Below, in pieces: positions 7,979 through 18,381 of a DNA stretch of 64,000 bases. Both the position numbers and the translations under genes were made by a program. The notes beneath the pieces are model-generated. The model saw nothing but the letters and a program-made list of their open reading frames with translations, was not told where the DNA came from and made no database searches. This DNA is from Metabacillus schmidteae (GTDB lineage Bacteria; Bacillota; Bacilli; Bacillales; Bacillaceae). The DNA lies in the NCBI RefSeq assembly GCF_903166545.1, contig NZ_CAESCH010000001.1, positions 1,926,001 through 1,990,000 of the forward strand. The letters run 5' to 3'. Numbering within the stretch: position 1 is the first letter of the stretch; the number at the start of each line of letters is the position of its first letter.

Positions 7979-9526
7979 ATGACAACAGTTTACAAACACG
8001 AGCCATTTACTGATTTTTCAATTGAGGAAAACCGTAAAGCCTTTGAACAGGCGCTGGAAAATGTAAATAAACTGATGGGGAAAGAATATCCACTCGTGAT
8101 TAACGGTGAAAGAATATCCACACATGACCAAATTGTCTCCTATAACCCGGCAAACAAAGAAGAAGTTGTCGGAAAAGTAGCGAAAGCCACTCAAGAACAC
8201 GCTGAAATGGCGATTCAAGCGGCAGATAAAGCTTTTCAAACTTGGAGATATTGGAATCCGGAAGAAAGAGCAAATATTTTATTCCGTGCTGCAGCTATTA
8301 TTCGTCGAAAAAAGCACGATTTTTCCGCTCTATTAGTAAAAGAAGCAGGAAAGCCTTGGAAAGAAGCTGATGCAGATACAGCAGAAGCAATTGATTTTTT
8401 AGAATATTATGGACGTCAAATGATAGAACTGGCAAAAGGAAAACCTGTTAATAGTCGTGAAGGGGAAATTAATAAATATGTGTATACTCCAACAGGAGTT
8501 ACAGTGGTCATTCCACCTTGGAACTTCTTATTTGCCATCATGGCAGGTACAACTGTTGCGCCAATTGTAACTGGTAATACGGTAGTGCTAAAGCCTGCAA
8601 GTGCGACACCAGTCATTGCCGCACAATTTGTAGAGGTACTTGAAGAAGCAGGCTTACCAAAAGGTGTTGTTAACTTTGTCCCTGGAAGTGGTGCTGAAGT
8701 TGGTGATCATTTAGTGGATCATCCAAAAACGAGTATTATTACCTTTACAGGTTCTCGAGAAGTAGGAACGCGCATTTTTGAACGTGCAGCAAAAGTTCAG
8801 CAGGGACAGCAGCACTTGAAGCGTGTGATTGCGGAAATGGGTGGAAAAGATACGGTAGTTGTTGATAAGGATGCAGATCTTGAATTAGCTGCTCAATCAA
8901 TTTTCGCATCTGCATTCGGTTTTGCTGGTCAAAAATGCTCAGCAGGATCAAGAGCAGTCATTCATGAAGATGTCTATGATCAAGTGCTTCAGCGCGTAGT
9001 AGAAATTACAGAGCAAAAAATTACTGGCAATCCGGAAAAATATGAGACATATATGGGACCTGTTATTGATCAGGCTTCATATGATAAAATCATGGATTAC
9101 ATTGAAGTTGGAAATGAAGAAGGTCGTCTAATGAGTGGTGGTAAAGGAGATGATTCGAAGGGATACTTTATTGAACCAACGATCTTTGCAGATCTTGATC
9201 CGAATGCCCGCCTCATGCAGGAAGAGATCTTCGGACCTGTCGTTGCATTTGCTAAAGCAAAAGACTTCGATGAAATGCTTGAAATTGCAAATAACACAGA
9301 ATACGGCTTAACTGGTGCCTTAATTACAAGAAACAGGCATTATATCGAACGTGCAAAACAAGAGTTTCATGTTGGGAACCTTTATTTCAATCGGAACTGT
9401 ACAGGAGCCATCGTAGGCTATCATCCATTTGGAGGCTTTAAAATGTCGGGAACAGACTCTAAAGCAGGTGGTCCAGACTACTTAGCCCTTCACATGCAGG
9501 CAAAAACAATTAGTGAGATGTTGTAA
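7979..9526 (+). CDS. rocA: 1-pyrroline-5-carboxylate (glutamate semialdehyde) dehydrogenase RocA/PutC
   Basis: NAD-dependent aldehyde dehydrogenase that converts 1-pyrroline-5-carboxylate to glutamate, completing proline breakdown. The 515 residues have exactly the length of the B. subtilis RocA and PutC paralogues. The catalytic Glu lies in AEMGGKD (about residue 286) and the nucleophilic Cys in [11 protein letters not shown] (about residue 320). The ribosome site is AAAGGAG. Position after putB argues for the putC role, but sequence alone does not separate the two paralogues. Confidence 0.93.
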   Translation: MTTVYKHEPFTDFSIEENRKAFEQALENVNKLMGKEYPLVINGERISTHDQIVSYNPANKEEVVGKVAKATQEHAEMAIQAADKAFQTWRYWNPEERANILFRAAAIIRRKKHDFSALLVKEAGKPWKEADADTAEAIDFLEYYGRQMIELAKGKPVNSREGEINKYVYTPTGVTVVIPPWNFLFAIMAGTTVAPIVTGNTVVLKPASATPVIAAQFVEVLEEAGLPKGVVNFVPGSGAEVGDHLVDHPKTSIITFTGSREVGTRIFERAAKVQQGQQHLKRVIAEMGGKDTVVVDKDADLELAAQSIFASAFGFAGQKCSAGSRAVIHEDVYDQVLQRVVEITEQKITGNPEKYETYMGPVIDQASYDKIMDYIEVGNEEGRLMSGGKGDDSKGYFIEPTIFADLDPNARLMQEEIFGPVVAFAKAKDFDEMLEIANNTEYGLTGALITRNRHYIERAKQEFHVGNLYFNRNCTGAIVGYHPFGGFKMSGTDSKAGGPDYLALHMQAKTISEML

Positions 9527-9535
9527 TCAAATTGT

Positions 9536-9568
9536 GAGAAAGCAGATATAGAGTCTGCTTTCTTTTTT
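9536..9568 (+). terminator. Intrinsic terminator of the put operon
   Basis: AGAAAGCAGA pairs with TCTGCTTTCT, followed by a T run, shortly after the rocA stop. Confidence 0.9.
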
Positions 9569-9643
9569 ATGCCTGTTTAGCCTCATCCCTTTTAAGTTAC
9601 TCAATTTGGACCATGAAAAGAAAATAAACAATTCCTAATTTCC

Positions 9644-9669
9644 TGAAACTTTCGTCTATCTTAATCGTA
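9644..9669 (+). promoter_or_regulatory. Sigma-W promoter of the flotillin gene
   Basis: TGAAAC (9644-9649), exactly 16 bases, then CGTA (9666-9669). This is the full consensus of B. subtilis ECF sigma-W promoters, which are known to drive the yuaF-floT-yuaI operon. Confidence 0.85.
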
Positions 9670-9751
9670 TTACTTAACAAAGGTAACTAGTTTACCGATA
9701 AAAGTCTACCACGTGGAAAAAAGGCTTAATACACTATTAGGAGGCAGGAAG

Positions 9752-11239
9752 ATGGATGGTATTTTTGGAGTTATAGTTATTTTTATTCCCTTATTAGTTA
9801 TTGCGGCACTTGGTGGGATTGGTTATTTCTTTTGGGTGAAAATTCGTTACCGTACAGCCAAGTCCAACCAAGCGTTAATTATTACTGGTCCTAAATTAGG
9901 TGATCCTGAAAAAGAAACGAATATTTTTACAGACCAAGAGGGTCGTTCGATGAAAATTATTCGAGGTGGCGGTTATAGACTGAGACGATTCCAAACTGCG
10001 ACACCTGTAAATTTAACATCCTTTCAATTAAAGCTTTCAACACCAAGAGTTTACACAAACGGTGGTGTACCGATTGTTGCAGATGCAGTCGCAATGGTAA
10101 AGGTGGCCGACACATTAAATGGTATTGCAAATTATGCTGAGCAATTTTTAGGAAAAGAGCAGGAAGAGATTGAAGCGGAAATTATTGAGGTTCTTGGTAG
10201 TAATCTTCGTGCCATTTTATCAAAGATGACAGTTGAAGATATAAATAGCGATCGTGAAAAATTTAATCATGATGTTTCAGAGGTTGCACAAAAGCAATTA
10301 GATCTTATGGGTTTTAAAATTACATCATTAGGATTAACGGATTTACGTGATGCTGATGAGGAAAACGGTTATTTGGAGAACCTTGGAAGACCACGTATTG
10401 CAGAAGTTCGTAAATTGGCAGAAATCGCTGAAGCTAATAGTCAGCGTGAAACCCGTATTCATATAGCACAAACAGATCAAGCGGCTAAAGAAGAGGAATA
10501 TAAGCGTCAAATTGCGATAGCGGAGTCAAAGAAAGAAAAAGATATTAAAGATGCTGCCTTCAAAGAGGAAACAGAACGTGCTCGTGCTAAATCAGAACAA
10601 TCATACGAATTAGAAAAAGCAAAGCTCGCAAAAGAAATAAAAGAAGAGGAATTAACACTTCAGTTTTTAGAACGTGAACGTGCGGTTAAGCTGGAAGAGG
10701 AAGAAAGTAAAGTTCGTAAAGCAAAAGCAGATGCTGAGTATTATGAAACAACTCGTAAAGCAGAGGCGGAAGCTCGTAAAGCAGAGATTGATGGGGAAGC
10801 AAAGGCGAAAATCCGCCGTGAAGAAGGTTCTGCAGAAGCAGATGTTATCCGTGAGCGAGGAAAAGCAGAAGCAGAAGCTCGTAAACTATTAGCAGAAGCA
10901 ATGGAAAAACATGGTGATGTCATCATTACCGAAAAACTTATTGAAATGCTTCCGGTCTTTGCCGAGAAGATTGCACAGCCGCTTACTAATATTGACTCTG
11001 TAAAAATTATTGATTCTGGCAACGGTCAGGGCGTGTCATCATTCGGAAAAAGCATTACAAAAACAATGGTTGATATCCAGGAACCACTAAAAGAAATGAC
11101 AGGTATTGATATGGGAGAGCTATTAAAGTCCTATGCAACCCGCACGAACCGTACAGACAATCATATTACGTTTCAAGACGTGAAGAGTAACAATGATTCA
11201 GATACAGTCACAGTTGTTGATGATCAACGTGAAAAATAA
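9752..11239 (+). CDS. floT: Flotillin family protein (FloT-like)
   Basis: Membrane-scaffold protein of the SPFH/flotillin family, which organises fluid-phase membrane microdomains. The 495 residues show one N-terminal membrane segment (residues about 5-28) and an SPFH region (about 35-210, with YRTAKSNQALIITGP). A long Glu/Ala/Lys coiled coil (about 225-405, rich in AEAEARK repeats) follows, then the conserved tail ending near LTNIDSVKIID. The ATG at 9752 follows AGGAGG; a longer frame from 9713 has no site. The usual NfeD partner (YuaF) is not next to it. Confidence 0.87.
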   Translation: MDGIFGVIVIFIPLLVIAALGGIGYFFWVKIRYRTAKSNQALIITGPKLGDPEKETNIFTDQEGRSMKIIRGGGYRLRRFQTATPVNLTSFQLKLSTPRVYTNGGVPIVADAVAMVKVADTLNGIANYAEQFLGKEQEEIEAEIIEVLGSNLRAILSKMTVEDINSDREKFNHDVSEVAQKQLDLMGFKITSLGLTDLRDADEENGYLENLGRPRIAEVRKLAEIAEANSQRETRIHIAQTDQAAKEEEYKRQIAIAESKKEKDIKDAAFKEETERARAKSEQSYELEKAKLAKEIKEEELTLQFLERERAVKLEEEESKVRKAKADAEYYETTRKAEAEARKAEIDGEAKAKIRREEGSAEADVIRERGKAEAEARKLLAEAMEKHGDVIITEKLIEMLPVFAEKIAQPLTNIDSVKIIDSGNGQGVSSFGKSITKTMVDIQEPLKEMTGIDMGELLKSYATRTNRTDNHITFQDVKSNNDSDTVTVVDDQREK

Positions 11240-11242
11240 TAG

Positions 11243-11273
11243 GAAGGCGGGCAAATTATTGTCCGCCTTTTTT
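11243..11273 (+). terminator. Intrinsic terminator after the flotillin gene
   Basis: GGCGGGCAA pairs with TTGTCCGCC, followed by a run of Ts. Confidence 0.9.
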
Positions 11274-11440
11274 AGATAAATGATGAATTTCATTTGGGAG
11301 TTTATTGTTCAGTGCTAAACAAAGTTTTCACGTTTTCCCTAATATTATAATTCTATGAAAGATTTCCTGAAATGAACCTATACAAGTAAACACGAGCAAA
11401 GTATCATAAGATTAAAGAAATATGGAGTAGGAGTTTTCTT

Positions 11441-12679
11441 ATGAATGAGCTATTAGAGCGTGTTTTATCATTATCTGACTTGAATGATGCAGTCGATGTG
11501 ATCAGCAATGGGTTGAAAAAGCCTATCATTGTAGAGAGCGATCATTTTTTTCTTCTTGCTTATAATTCTTATTATGTGGATCATTTTGATTATGCGAACC
11601 AGCAAACGATTTTTGCGAAAAAATGCCCTTTAATGATATTTGAACGTTTTGTAGAAAAAGGAATTATAGATCAATTGAAAACAAATGACAAGCCTTTCCG
11701 TGTTGATGAAATGAAGGATATTGGGTTGAATCGTCGTGTTGTAGTCAATGCAAAGTATAAAGAAAGTATTATGGGATATATTTGGGTACAGGAAATTAAC
11801 AATCCATTAACGGAAGAAGAACTTGACTTTCTTTTTGAAGTTTCCTTTCATGTTGGAAAACTAATATACAAGAAAAATAAGCTTAAGCAACAAAAAGTAG
11901 AAGAAGTTGAGTCTTATTTCAGGAAGGTTATGAATAACGAGATCACAATTGAAAAGGAGCTAAAGTGGGAAGCCGCGGACCTGGATATTGTGCTGCCTTC
12001 TATTTTTTGTGTGATGGTCGTGAATGCAATTCATGCAGACGAAGAGCTAATTGTAGAATTGAAGGAAACTATTCGCTCTTATTTAAATTTAAAGGATAAT
12101 ACAAGTCATGTGCTAGTGTACCGGACAAATATTGTCATTATCGTCGGTTGTTATTCTTTAAAATATTCACCTGTAACAGCTGCACTTCAAATTGTTGAAA
12201 ATCTACTAACTAACTTTGATGTAAAACGATATTCTAATATTTTTATTGGAATTGGAAATGAGTATCAGCCTATTTTATCATTGCACAAAAGTTACAAGGA
12301 AGCCCTTGAGGTTTTATCTATTGCAGAGGTATTAGGAACACAAGAAAACATACCTTATGAATATAACAAAATTGGAGCTTTAAGGTATTTGGATATTATT
12401 TATGAAAAAAATAATAGAACAAAATATTCGAATAGTGATATCCAAATTCTTCGAGCGAAGGATAGAGAAAGTCAAACAGAGCTTGTTAAAACGTTGGAAT
12501 ACTACTTAGTAAACAACTGTAAAACCAAACCAACAGCAGATCAGATGTTTATTCATCCTAATACACTGAATTATCGATTAAAACAAATTACTGATTTAAC
12601 AACAATTGATTTTTCGGACTTTAATCAGAAGTGTCAGCTTTATCTTGATTTAATGGTGAGTAAAAAGGGAGATCGGTAG
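11441..12679 (+). CDS. putR: PucR/CdaR-type transcriptional regulator, probable proline-responsive activator PutR
   Basis: A 412-residue regulator with an N-terminal sensory region, a GGDEF-like degenerate middle domain (about 170-320) and a C-terminal helix-turn-helix (about 362-386, IHPNTLNYRLKQI). This layout and length match the PutR/PucR class. PutR activates putBC in response to proline in B. subtilis. It lies two genes downstream of putB-rocA, which supports but does not prove that role. The flotillin unit between them is separately promoted and terminated. Confidence 0.68.
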   Translation: MNELLERVLSLSDLNDAVDVISNGLKKPIIVESDHFFLLAYNSYYVDHFDYANQQTIFAKKCPLMIFERFVEKGIIDQLKTNDKPFRVDEMKDIGLNRRVVVNAKYKESIMGYIWVQEINNPLTEEELDFLFEVSFHVGKLIYKKNKLKQQKVEEVESYFRKVMNNEITIEKELKWEAADLDIVLPSIFCVMVVNAIHADEELIVELKETIRSYLNLKDNTSHVLVYRTNIVIIVGCYSLKYSPVTAALQIVENLLTNFDVKRYSNIFIGIGNEYQPILSLHKSYKEALEVLSIAEVLGTQENIPYEYNKIGALRYLDIIYEKNNRTKYSNSDIQILRAKDRESQTELVKTLEYYLVNNCKTKPTADQMFIHPNTLNYRLKQITDLTTIDFSDFNQKCQLYLDLMVSKKGDR

Positions 12680-12687
12680 GGTGGTAA

Positions 12688-12735
12688 AGAAAAAACAACC
12701 AATTGATTTGTTTCACAATCAATTGGTTGTTTTCA
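12688..12735 (+). terminator. Bidirectional terminator
   Basis: An 18-bp stem (AAACAACCAATTGATTTG and its complement) with a five-base loop lies between convergent genes. It has A and T runs on either side and serves both strands. Confidence 0.9.
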
Positions 12736-12736
12736 T

Positions 12737-13165
12737 TTACTCTGGTTGATCTGGATAGGTTTCTTTCAAAAAGGCAATGGATTGCACTATGAGTGCTTTT
12801 AGTACATCCTCATTTATATCTGCAATTTTGTTAATATAAACACAGGCTTTTCCTGTTGTATGTTTTCCGAAATTCTGTAACAGTTCCTCACGTTTTGTAT
12901 CACCTGTAGCGAAATAAAGACTTATTTTTGCTTTTCGTGGTGAAAACCCAACGAGTGGGGCGTCTCCTTCATGGCCTGTTGCATATTTATAATGATATTT
13001 TCCAAATCCAATAATACTGGGTCCCCACATTTTAGCCGGAAAACCAGTTGTTTCTGTGAAAATATCTAATAGTTTGTACGCATCCTCACGTTTTTTTGGA
13101 TTCTCCACTGCTTCAATAAATTCAATGACACTACTGTCATTTTCCTTGGTTTTTAGCTCGTACAA
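12737..13165 (-). CDS. DUF1801 domain protein
   Basis: A 142-residue soluble protein of the DUF1801 (YdhG/YdeI-like) fold. It is recognised by FPAKMWGPSIIGFGKYHYKY followed by the GFSPRKAKISLYF strand pattern and a C-terminal segment with IADINEDVLKALIVQSI. Members are uncharacterised or weakly linked to stress and surfactin immunity. The start is a TTG at 13163-13165, with AAGGAGGAG upstream. It lies 15 bp behind the HAD hydrolase gene and is probably co-transcribed with it. Confidence 0.78.
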   Translation of the reverse strand: MYELKTKENDSSVIEFIEAVENPKKREDAYKLLDIFTETTGFPAKMWGPSIIGFGKYHYKYATGHEGDAPLVGFSPRKAKISLYFATGDTKREELLQNFGKHTTGKACVYINKIADINEDVLKALIVQSIAFLKETYPDQPE

Positions 13166-13180
13166 GTGTTCTCCTCCTTA

Positions 13181-13972
13181 CTAATCGACAAGTCCTAATG
13201 ATTTTAATCCATTATAAATTCCTGAGTTTGTCACTTTTGTTGTTTTATATTTTGCATATTGAAAAAGATCAGGATGTCCATTTCCCATTGCAAATCCCTC
13301 TCCGACAACACTTAGCATTTCCTTATCATTCATACCATCACCAAAAGCAATTGAGGCTTCCTTTGGAATATGTAATAACTCTAAAATATGCTGGACAGCA
13401 ATCCCTTTGTTTACATTATCACGAATCACGTCATAGCAATGACGGAGTCCATCAACATTTACCTGTGATAAGTGAATAGATGGATCTGCTTTTTCATATA
13501 GAGCAGGTTCATTTTCACTTAAGTTAATAAGAGTGATGCCGAGGATTTTATCAATCACATCTTTAGTGTAACCGTTATTTTTTTGTAAGTGAAAAGCTGA
13601 AATAAATTCCTTTACTACAGAACTATCCAAGTCTGAGAAAATATTTTCTTGATTTGTATATAATACAAGCTCATGTCCGTGCTTCTTAGCAATATCAACA
13701 TAGCTTTCGACTGTTTGACTGCTCATAGGAGATCTGAAAATATCCTGATCCTGATGAATGGCATATGCTCCATTGTAGCCGATAAATGAAGTGATATTTA
13801 ATTCTTCTGCAATGTGTGAAATTTCATGAAGTGGTCGTCCGGTTGCTAAAAAAACTTCAATTCCTTTTTTCTTTACCTCTGCTACAGCTTTTTTTGTTGA
13901 ATCTTCAATCGTATTATCTGGTTTTAGAATGGTTCCATCAATGTCTAAAAATAAAACTTTGTAATCTGTCAT
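13181..13972 (-). CDS. Cof-type HAD hydrolase (YkrA-like)
   Basis: Cytoplasmic phosphatase of the HAD superfamily, Cof subfamily (IIB cap). The 263 residues hold motif I DIDGTI (Asp 10 and 12), a motif II region ATGR, and motif IV GDGMND near residue 215, so it should be catalytically complete. The substrate is probably a small phosphorylated metabolite; nothing in the sequence fixes it. First gene of a two-gene unit with the DUF1801 gene. Confidence 0.82.
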   Translation of the reverse strand: MTDYKVLFLDIDGTILKPDNTIEDSTKKAVAEVKKKGIEVFLATGRPLHEISHIAEELNITSFIGYNGAYAIHQDQDIFRSPMSSQTVESYVDIAKKHGHELVLYTNQENIFSDLDSSVVKEFISAFHLQKNNGYTKDVIDKILGITLINLSENEPALYEKADPSIHLSQVNVDGLRHCYDVIRDNVNKGIAVQHILELLHIPKEASIAFGDGMNDKEMLSVVGEGFAMGNGHPDLFQYAKYKTTKVTNSGIYNGLKSLGLVD

Positions 13973-14175
13973 CGTCGCTTCACAGTCCTTTATTATGTCT
14001 TTTTATCTCTTTTTACATTTTATCATAGAAGAATCTGCCATTACATTTCATTTATTCAATAAAAATTTATTTGAGAAATTTTGTATGATCATGTTTATTT
14101 TTTAATCCTAAGGTAATACTAGTAAGCGAAATTATCATCAAACTTGTTTTGATTGATCTAGGAGGAAATATTGAA

Positions 14176-14376
14176 ATGGCACAAGGAAAAGTAAAATGGT
14201 TTAACTCAGAAAAAGGTTTTGGATTTATTGAAGTTGAAGGCGGAGATGATGTATTCGTACACTTTTCTTCAATTCAAGGCGAAGGGTATAAATCCCTAGA
14301 TGAAGGTCAAGAGGTTACTTTCGACATTGAAGAAGGTAGCAGAGGACCACAAGCAGCTAACGTTCAAAAAATATAA
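14176..14376 (+). CDS. cspD: Cold shock protein, CspB/CspD type
   Basis: A 66-residue single-stranded nucleic-acid-binding OB-fold protein acting as an RNA chaperone. RNP1 (KGFGFI) and RNP2 (VFVHF) are intact. The sequence is closest to the CspD type ([14 protein letters not shown] and GPQAANV). The ATG at 14176 follows AGGAGG; an in-frame ATG at 14149 lies before that site. A leader of probably 60 or more bases precedes it, as is usual for csp genes. Confidence 0.93.
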   Translation: MAQGKVKWFNSEKGFGFIEVEGGDDVFVHFSSIQGEGYKSLDEGQEVTFDIEEGSRGPQAANVQKI

Positions 14377-14395
14377 AACCAACTAAACCATAATA

Positions 14396-14440
14396 AAAAG
14401 GGACTCTTGCTCAATTGTATTTTGAGCAAAAGTCCCTTTT
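14396..14440 (+). terminator. Terminator after cspD
   Basis: AAAAGGGACTCTTGCTCAA pairs with TTGAGCAAAAGTCCCTTTT, a long stem ending in a T run. Confidence 0.9.
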
Positions 14441-14516
14441 GTTTTATGAAAAAAATGGAATTTAAAGTTAAATAAGCCTTATCTGTTAGGATTTAGCATT
14501 AAGCAGGGGATAGCCG

Positions 14517-16502
14517 CTATTTAATGTAGGATTTATATACATACCCATATGACTTACCGTACTTAATTTTAAGCCATGTACCACTTGTTGAAACAATGGT
14601 TACGGTTTGGTTTTTCTTTAAAGAACCAATAACTTTTGCTTTTGTTGAAGCAGTGGAACGAACGTTTAGTTTGGTAGCAGTAACTTTTCCTGTTTTTGTT
14701 TTCACAACAGGTGCAGGTTTTTTTACCGTAAAGGATGGTATTGTAGAAGCTCGATTATTGCTGTTATCTAAAGCAACAATTCCTACAGAGTATGTTCCAT
14801 TTGCTAATGAAGAGAAATTGTATTCTTTTTTGATTGATCCTGCTTTTGTTGTGGAATCCTTTAAGATATAATGCAAAATTTTACCTTGAGCGTTTTTTAT
14901 ATAAACCGTGACTTTACCAGGTTCATTTATATGAAAGGATATGGTTGCTTTCTTTTTTGTTTGATCACTTGTTACTTTCACCTGGCTGATAGTTGGAGCT
15001 TTTTTATCGATAACGGGCTTTTTAGCAGGTGTTGCAGGTTTTACTGGGTTATTGGCAGGAGCTGAAACAACAGGCAGCTTTGTGCTAGAAGGTTTCGCTT
15101 CTGAAACAACAGGCTGTTTTGTACTAGATGGTTTTTCTTCTGTAACAACAGGCTCCTTTATACTAACAGATGTTTCTTCTTTCAAATCAGGTTGTTGTGT
15201 AAGTGTCTGCTGTCTTTCCGTGTAATCTTTGATAAGACTTGTACCATCATAGTAAAAGTCTAAAATGTCACGATAGGAGTGTCCTGCATCTGCACGGTTT
15301 TTTGCTCCCCATTGACTCAAACCGACACCATGTCCATCACCAAGTCCTGAGATTGTAATGCTATCGTTTGTTTCTGCTTTTTTTGTGACGAGATAGCTTA
15401 AGATTACCCGGTTTCCAATCATAGCACGAATGCGAGTTGCTGGTATGTTTACATATTCAATCTTTTGTAAAATAAGCTCTCCATCTGGGGTCGCGATATC
15501 TTTCACATAAAATTCAATTGTGATATCTCCTTTAGAAACCCTGCCGCCAGATGTCGGGGTGTGAAGAGATAACTTAGGAACTGAGACGATTTTGATGTCT
15601 TTTCCTGCATATCCGTTTTGCGTAAGCCATGTTTTTATAGTGGAGGTAAGTGAGCGGTCTGCTTCTGTTGTTATATTCCACCATAACGAAGGATTCTTTA
15701 GGTTTAGCGATGAAGTATTAATTTGTTGTTTTCTAATCGTAAATTGCCAAGGTGTTTTTGAATCAAAGGAATCTGTTTTTATAGGTAGGTACGATAAAGC
15801 AGAACTCCCCCATGCATTCGCATTAGACTCGGTTTTTCCACCATTACTTGCTGAAAAAACAGTGCTCACAAGGCGGCCGTTTTGTCTTAATACTTCACCA
15901 TAGGTTTCATTTACGGCAGCATCAGTATTTGGATGCCAAGCATAGCCGCCATATACTTGATAATTGATTGTATCGTCTATCACTCTTGACAGATAACCAA
16001 TAGCATACGAACGAGCAGCTACTGCTTGTGACTTAAGGGCTTCTTTATTCCAACTTGCCATCATTTCAAATGGAACAACCCCTTTTAAATAATCCTCAAG
16101 ATAGACAGTATTAATTGGACGAATATATTTCGTATTTTCAACGACAAATCGGAAAGATCCAAGATATGGTCGGTTATTGACTTCAAGATAATTTTTGTAA
16201 GACACAGGAGATAGCTCTAATTGGTCAACGGTAGCTAGTTTCGTTGATCCATCAAACAATGAGATTTCTCCATTTTCAACCTTTGCGACATACGTTCTCT
16301 CATCAAGTAAGCGAAGTTTTTGATTGGCTATTAAAAATTCACCATGAATTTTTAGAGAAAGCTGTGATTGATTGCCAATATAATTTACAAGCTTTACTTG
16401 AACTTGTGGCTCTATATTACTCGCTTTAGTTATTGAAAGTGGAAAAATAGAGATAAATAGGATAATAGCTAAAAAGAATAAAAAATTCCTCTTCAAATAC
16501 AT
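14517..16502 (-). CDS. Secreted SpoIID/LytB-domain protein with SH3 domain
   Basis: A 661-residue exported protein with a signal peptide (residues 1-27). It has a SpoIID/LytB peptidoglycan-stem-binding domain (about 100-420, with [21 protein letters not shown] and [11 protein letters not shown]) and a Pro/Ser/Lys linker of near-identical repeats (about 440-490, unit KPSSTKxPVVSE). A beta-sandwich module (about 500-595) and a C-terminal bacterial SH3 domain (about 605-661, [10 protein letters not shown]) complete it. It probably acts on or binds cell-wall glycan. It is larger than SpoIID proper and is not in a sporulation operon, so a vegetative wall role is likely. Confidence 0.83.
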   Translation of the reverse strand: MYLKRNFLFFLAIILFISIFPLSITKASNIEPQVQVKLVNYIGNQSQLSLKIHGEFLIANQKLRLLDERTYVAKVENGEISLFDGSTKLATVDQLELSPVSYKNYLEVNNRPYLGSFRFVVENTKYIRPINTVYLEDYLKGVVPFEMMASWNKEALKSQAVAARSYAIGYLSRVIDDTINYQVYGGYAWHPNTDAAVNETYGEVLRQNGRLVSTVFSASNGGKTESNANAWGSSALSYLPIKTDSFDSKTPWQFTIRKQQINTSSLNLKNPSLWWNITTEADRSLTSTIKTWLTQNGYAGKDIKIVSVPKLSLHTPTSGGRVSKGDITIEFYVKDIATPDGELILQKIEYVNIPATRIRAMIGNRVILSYLVTKKAETNDSITISGLGDGHGVGLSQWGAKNRADAGHSYRDILDFYYDGTSLIKDYTERQQTLTQQPDLKEETSVSIKEPVVTEEKPSSTKQPVVSEAKPSSTKLPVVSAPANNPVKPATPAKKPVIDKKAPTISQVKVTSDQTKKKATISFHINEPGKVTVYIKNAQGKILHYILKDSTTKAGSIKKEYNFSSLANGTYSVGIVALDNSNNRASTIPSFTVKKPAPVVKTKTGKVTATKLNVRSTASTKAKVIGSLKKNQTVTIVSTSGTWLKIKYGKSYGYVYKSYIK

Positions 16503-16828
16503 TCATTCTCCTTTATATGACAGAATAATAGCTTTCCAGTGAGAATCATACAAAAGAGAGACTAGAAGTAGCAATAGGAGATTAAAGGGAAAAATAGCAT
16601 AGGAGGTGAATGTCCCATATTAAGTCTCTAAATACCAATAGAAAGTCTTCGTTTTGGCAGGATATATTCAGGCAGAAGGAAAAGTAAATAAACAGAATTA
16701 TTAAGATCTGGAATCTGAAACAAAAATTCACTGAAAATTAGTGGTGAAGTACGCAGGTATCAGTCGAGGTGTGTTCTTAAAAAGAAAAAGTGAAGGAAAT
16801 GGGTAAGGGATGAATGAATACATAATGA
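16503..16828. other. Intergenic stretch with little content
   Basis: This stretch lies between the permease terminator and the SpoIID-domain gene and includes the promoter of the latter. A 25-codon frame at 16610-16687 (MSHIKSLNTNRKSSF...) follows AGGAGGTGA, but the spacing is too short for efficient initiation. I see nothing else. Confidence 0.5.
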
Positions 16829-16853
16829 AAAAAGCCGAACGATTTCGGCTTTT
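16828..16853 (-). terminator. Terminator of the amino-acid permease gene
   Basis: AAAAGCCGAA/TTTCGGCTTTT with a short loop overlaps the stop codon region. Confidence 0.9.
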
Positions 16854-18213
16854 AATAATATTTAATATTTCCATCTCCTGTTGTTTTCTTCCACGTTTTT
16901 CTCATAAGTAAACATACAAAGCCAATTAAGGCGACAACCAAAATACTAACAAAGAAACCGGGTCTGATCGTTTTTTCTAGTAAAGTTCCACTGATTGCGG
17001 CAAGAATTAGTATCAGCCCAAGAATGGCTAGTAACTTGTTCAAAAGCTTTAATTCCAATAGCTTAAAGGAAGAACATAGGATAAATAACCAATTATACAA
17101 AAGCAAAATTCCTGCAGCGGTTGAAATGTACTCATATATTTTACCCGGAAGCAACAAGGCAGTAACAATTGAAGCAATAAGTCCAATTGTTGCAAGTCCT
17201 AATGAAGGCAGGGGCAAGTTTTTATAATTTAATTTTTTCGCAAACAATGCAGGTGCATCACCATCATTTGCAAGGGTGACCAGTAAATTGGTTACTCCGT
17301 ATAATGCAGCAGTCATCGTAGAAAACCCGGCAATAATAATCGCTCCATTAAACACATGAGGGAAAAACGGAAGATTAAAATTAGCGAGTGCTGTCACAAA
17401 CGGACTCTCCTTATCGTGAAACGCATCAATAGACACAATGGAGACAGCAAGCCCAAGTGATAATACATAGACGGTTGTTAAGCTAATAAGCATTAACGTA
17501 CCTGCCTTTGGTGCATCTTCTTTATTTTTTAATTGCATGGCCATAATGCCAATAACTTCGATTCCGCCATATGCATAAAACGCATAAATAAGAGAAGCGT
17601 AAAAACCGCGAAATCCTTCAGGAAAAATCTCGCCTAATTTAAGTGGTACACCTGTTGGCTTTGCTCCATCTCCGTTGATCCAGCCAAATAGTGCAGCTAA
17701 AGCGAGAACGATAAACATAATAATCGCAGCAAATTTAACGATTGCGAAGATATTTTCCATCTTATCAAAGCCTTTTGTTCCCGTTATTACGACTATTATG
17801 GAGAGAATCGCGTATAAAGCAGCAAAGATCCACAATGGAACTTTAGGAAACCAAAACTGTGATAAAATGGCCAACGCTGTCAACTGACTACCCATTACAA
17901 GAATATTGGAACACCAATAATTCCATCCACATCCGAATGCAGCCCATTTTCCAAAAGCTTTTCCGGCATAATAGCAGAATGATCCCTCTTGAGGATCCTG
18001 TGCTGTCATTTTGGCTAAAACATTATATACAATATAAGTGCCTAAAGCAGCTATTAAAAAGGAGAATACAATTGCAGGTCCGGCAATACTTACTCCAATT
18101 GCAGACCCGAGGAAATAGCCGGTTCCAATCGTACAGCCGATCCCGATTAAAGAAAGCTGCCACCACTTTAATTCACCTTGTGTTGATTTTTTCTTTTGTC
18201 CGGTGTTACTCAT
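16852..18213 (-). CDS. Amino-acid permease, APC superfamily
   Basis: A 453-residue integral membrane transporter with about twelve hydrophobic helices. The first carries the APC substrate-binding loop GIGCTIGTGYFLGSA. It is predicted to take up an amino acid by proton symport; the substrate cannot be read from sequence. It is related to the AapA/YdgF/YbxG group of bacilli. The ATG at 18213 follows GAGGAGGG. It is a single-gene unit. Confidence 0.85.
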   Translation of the reverse strand: MSNTGQKKKSTQGELKWWQLSLIGIGCTIGTGYFLGSAIGVSIAGPAIVFSFLIAALGTYIVYNVLAKMTAQDPQEGSFCYYAGKAFGKWAAFGCGWNYWCSNILVMGSQLTALAILSQFWFPKVPLWIFAALYAILSIIVVITGTKGFDKMENIFAIVKFAAIIMFIVLALAALFGWINGDGAKPTGVPLKLGEIFPEGFRGFYASLIYAFYAYGGIEVIGIMAMQLKNKEDAPKAGTLMLISLTTVYVLSLGLAVSIVSIDAFHDKESPFVTALANFNLPFFPHVFNGAIIIAGFSTMTAALYGVTNLLVTLANDGDAPALFAKKLNYKNLPLPSLGLATIGLIASIVTALLLPGKIYEYISTAAGILLLYNWLFILCSSFKLLELKLLNKLLAILGLILILAAISGTLLEKTIRPGFFVSILVVALIGFVCLLMRKTWKKTTGDGNIKYY

Positions 18214-18343
18214 CCATTCGCCCTCCTCATACTTCCCTATTTATTATTGTTGGATAGGATGAGTGTGATTATGTAAGGAGAGAGAAAAAAGTAGGTTTTA
18301 ATGATGGAGACAACGGGTTAGCTATCAAAAAAGCTTTAAATTA

Positions 18344-18365
18344 CAAAAACCCCCATATAGGGGGA
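18344..18365 (-). terminator. Terminator of the gvpU-like gene
   Basis: CCCCCATATAGGGGG forms a tight hairpin. On the minus strand it is followed by a T run. Confidence 0.85.
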
Positions 18366-18381
18366 GGCGAAAAGTTTTTAC

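Noticed and set aside
10674..11022. Lys/Gln-rich and Ser/Ala-rich frames inside the flotillin gene
   Set aside because: They are produced by the repetitive GCA/GAA/AAA codons of the coiled coil in other frames.
15070..15180. Possible CRISPR-like or tandem DNA repeat
   Set aside because: It is the coding repeat of the Pro/Ser linker in the SpoIID-domain protein, with no spacers and no cas genes.
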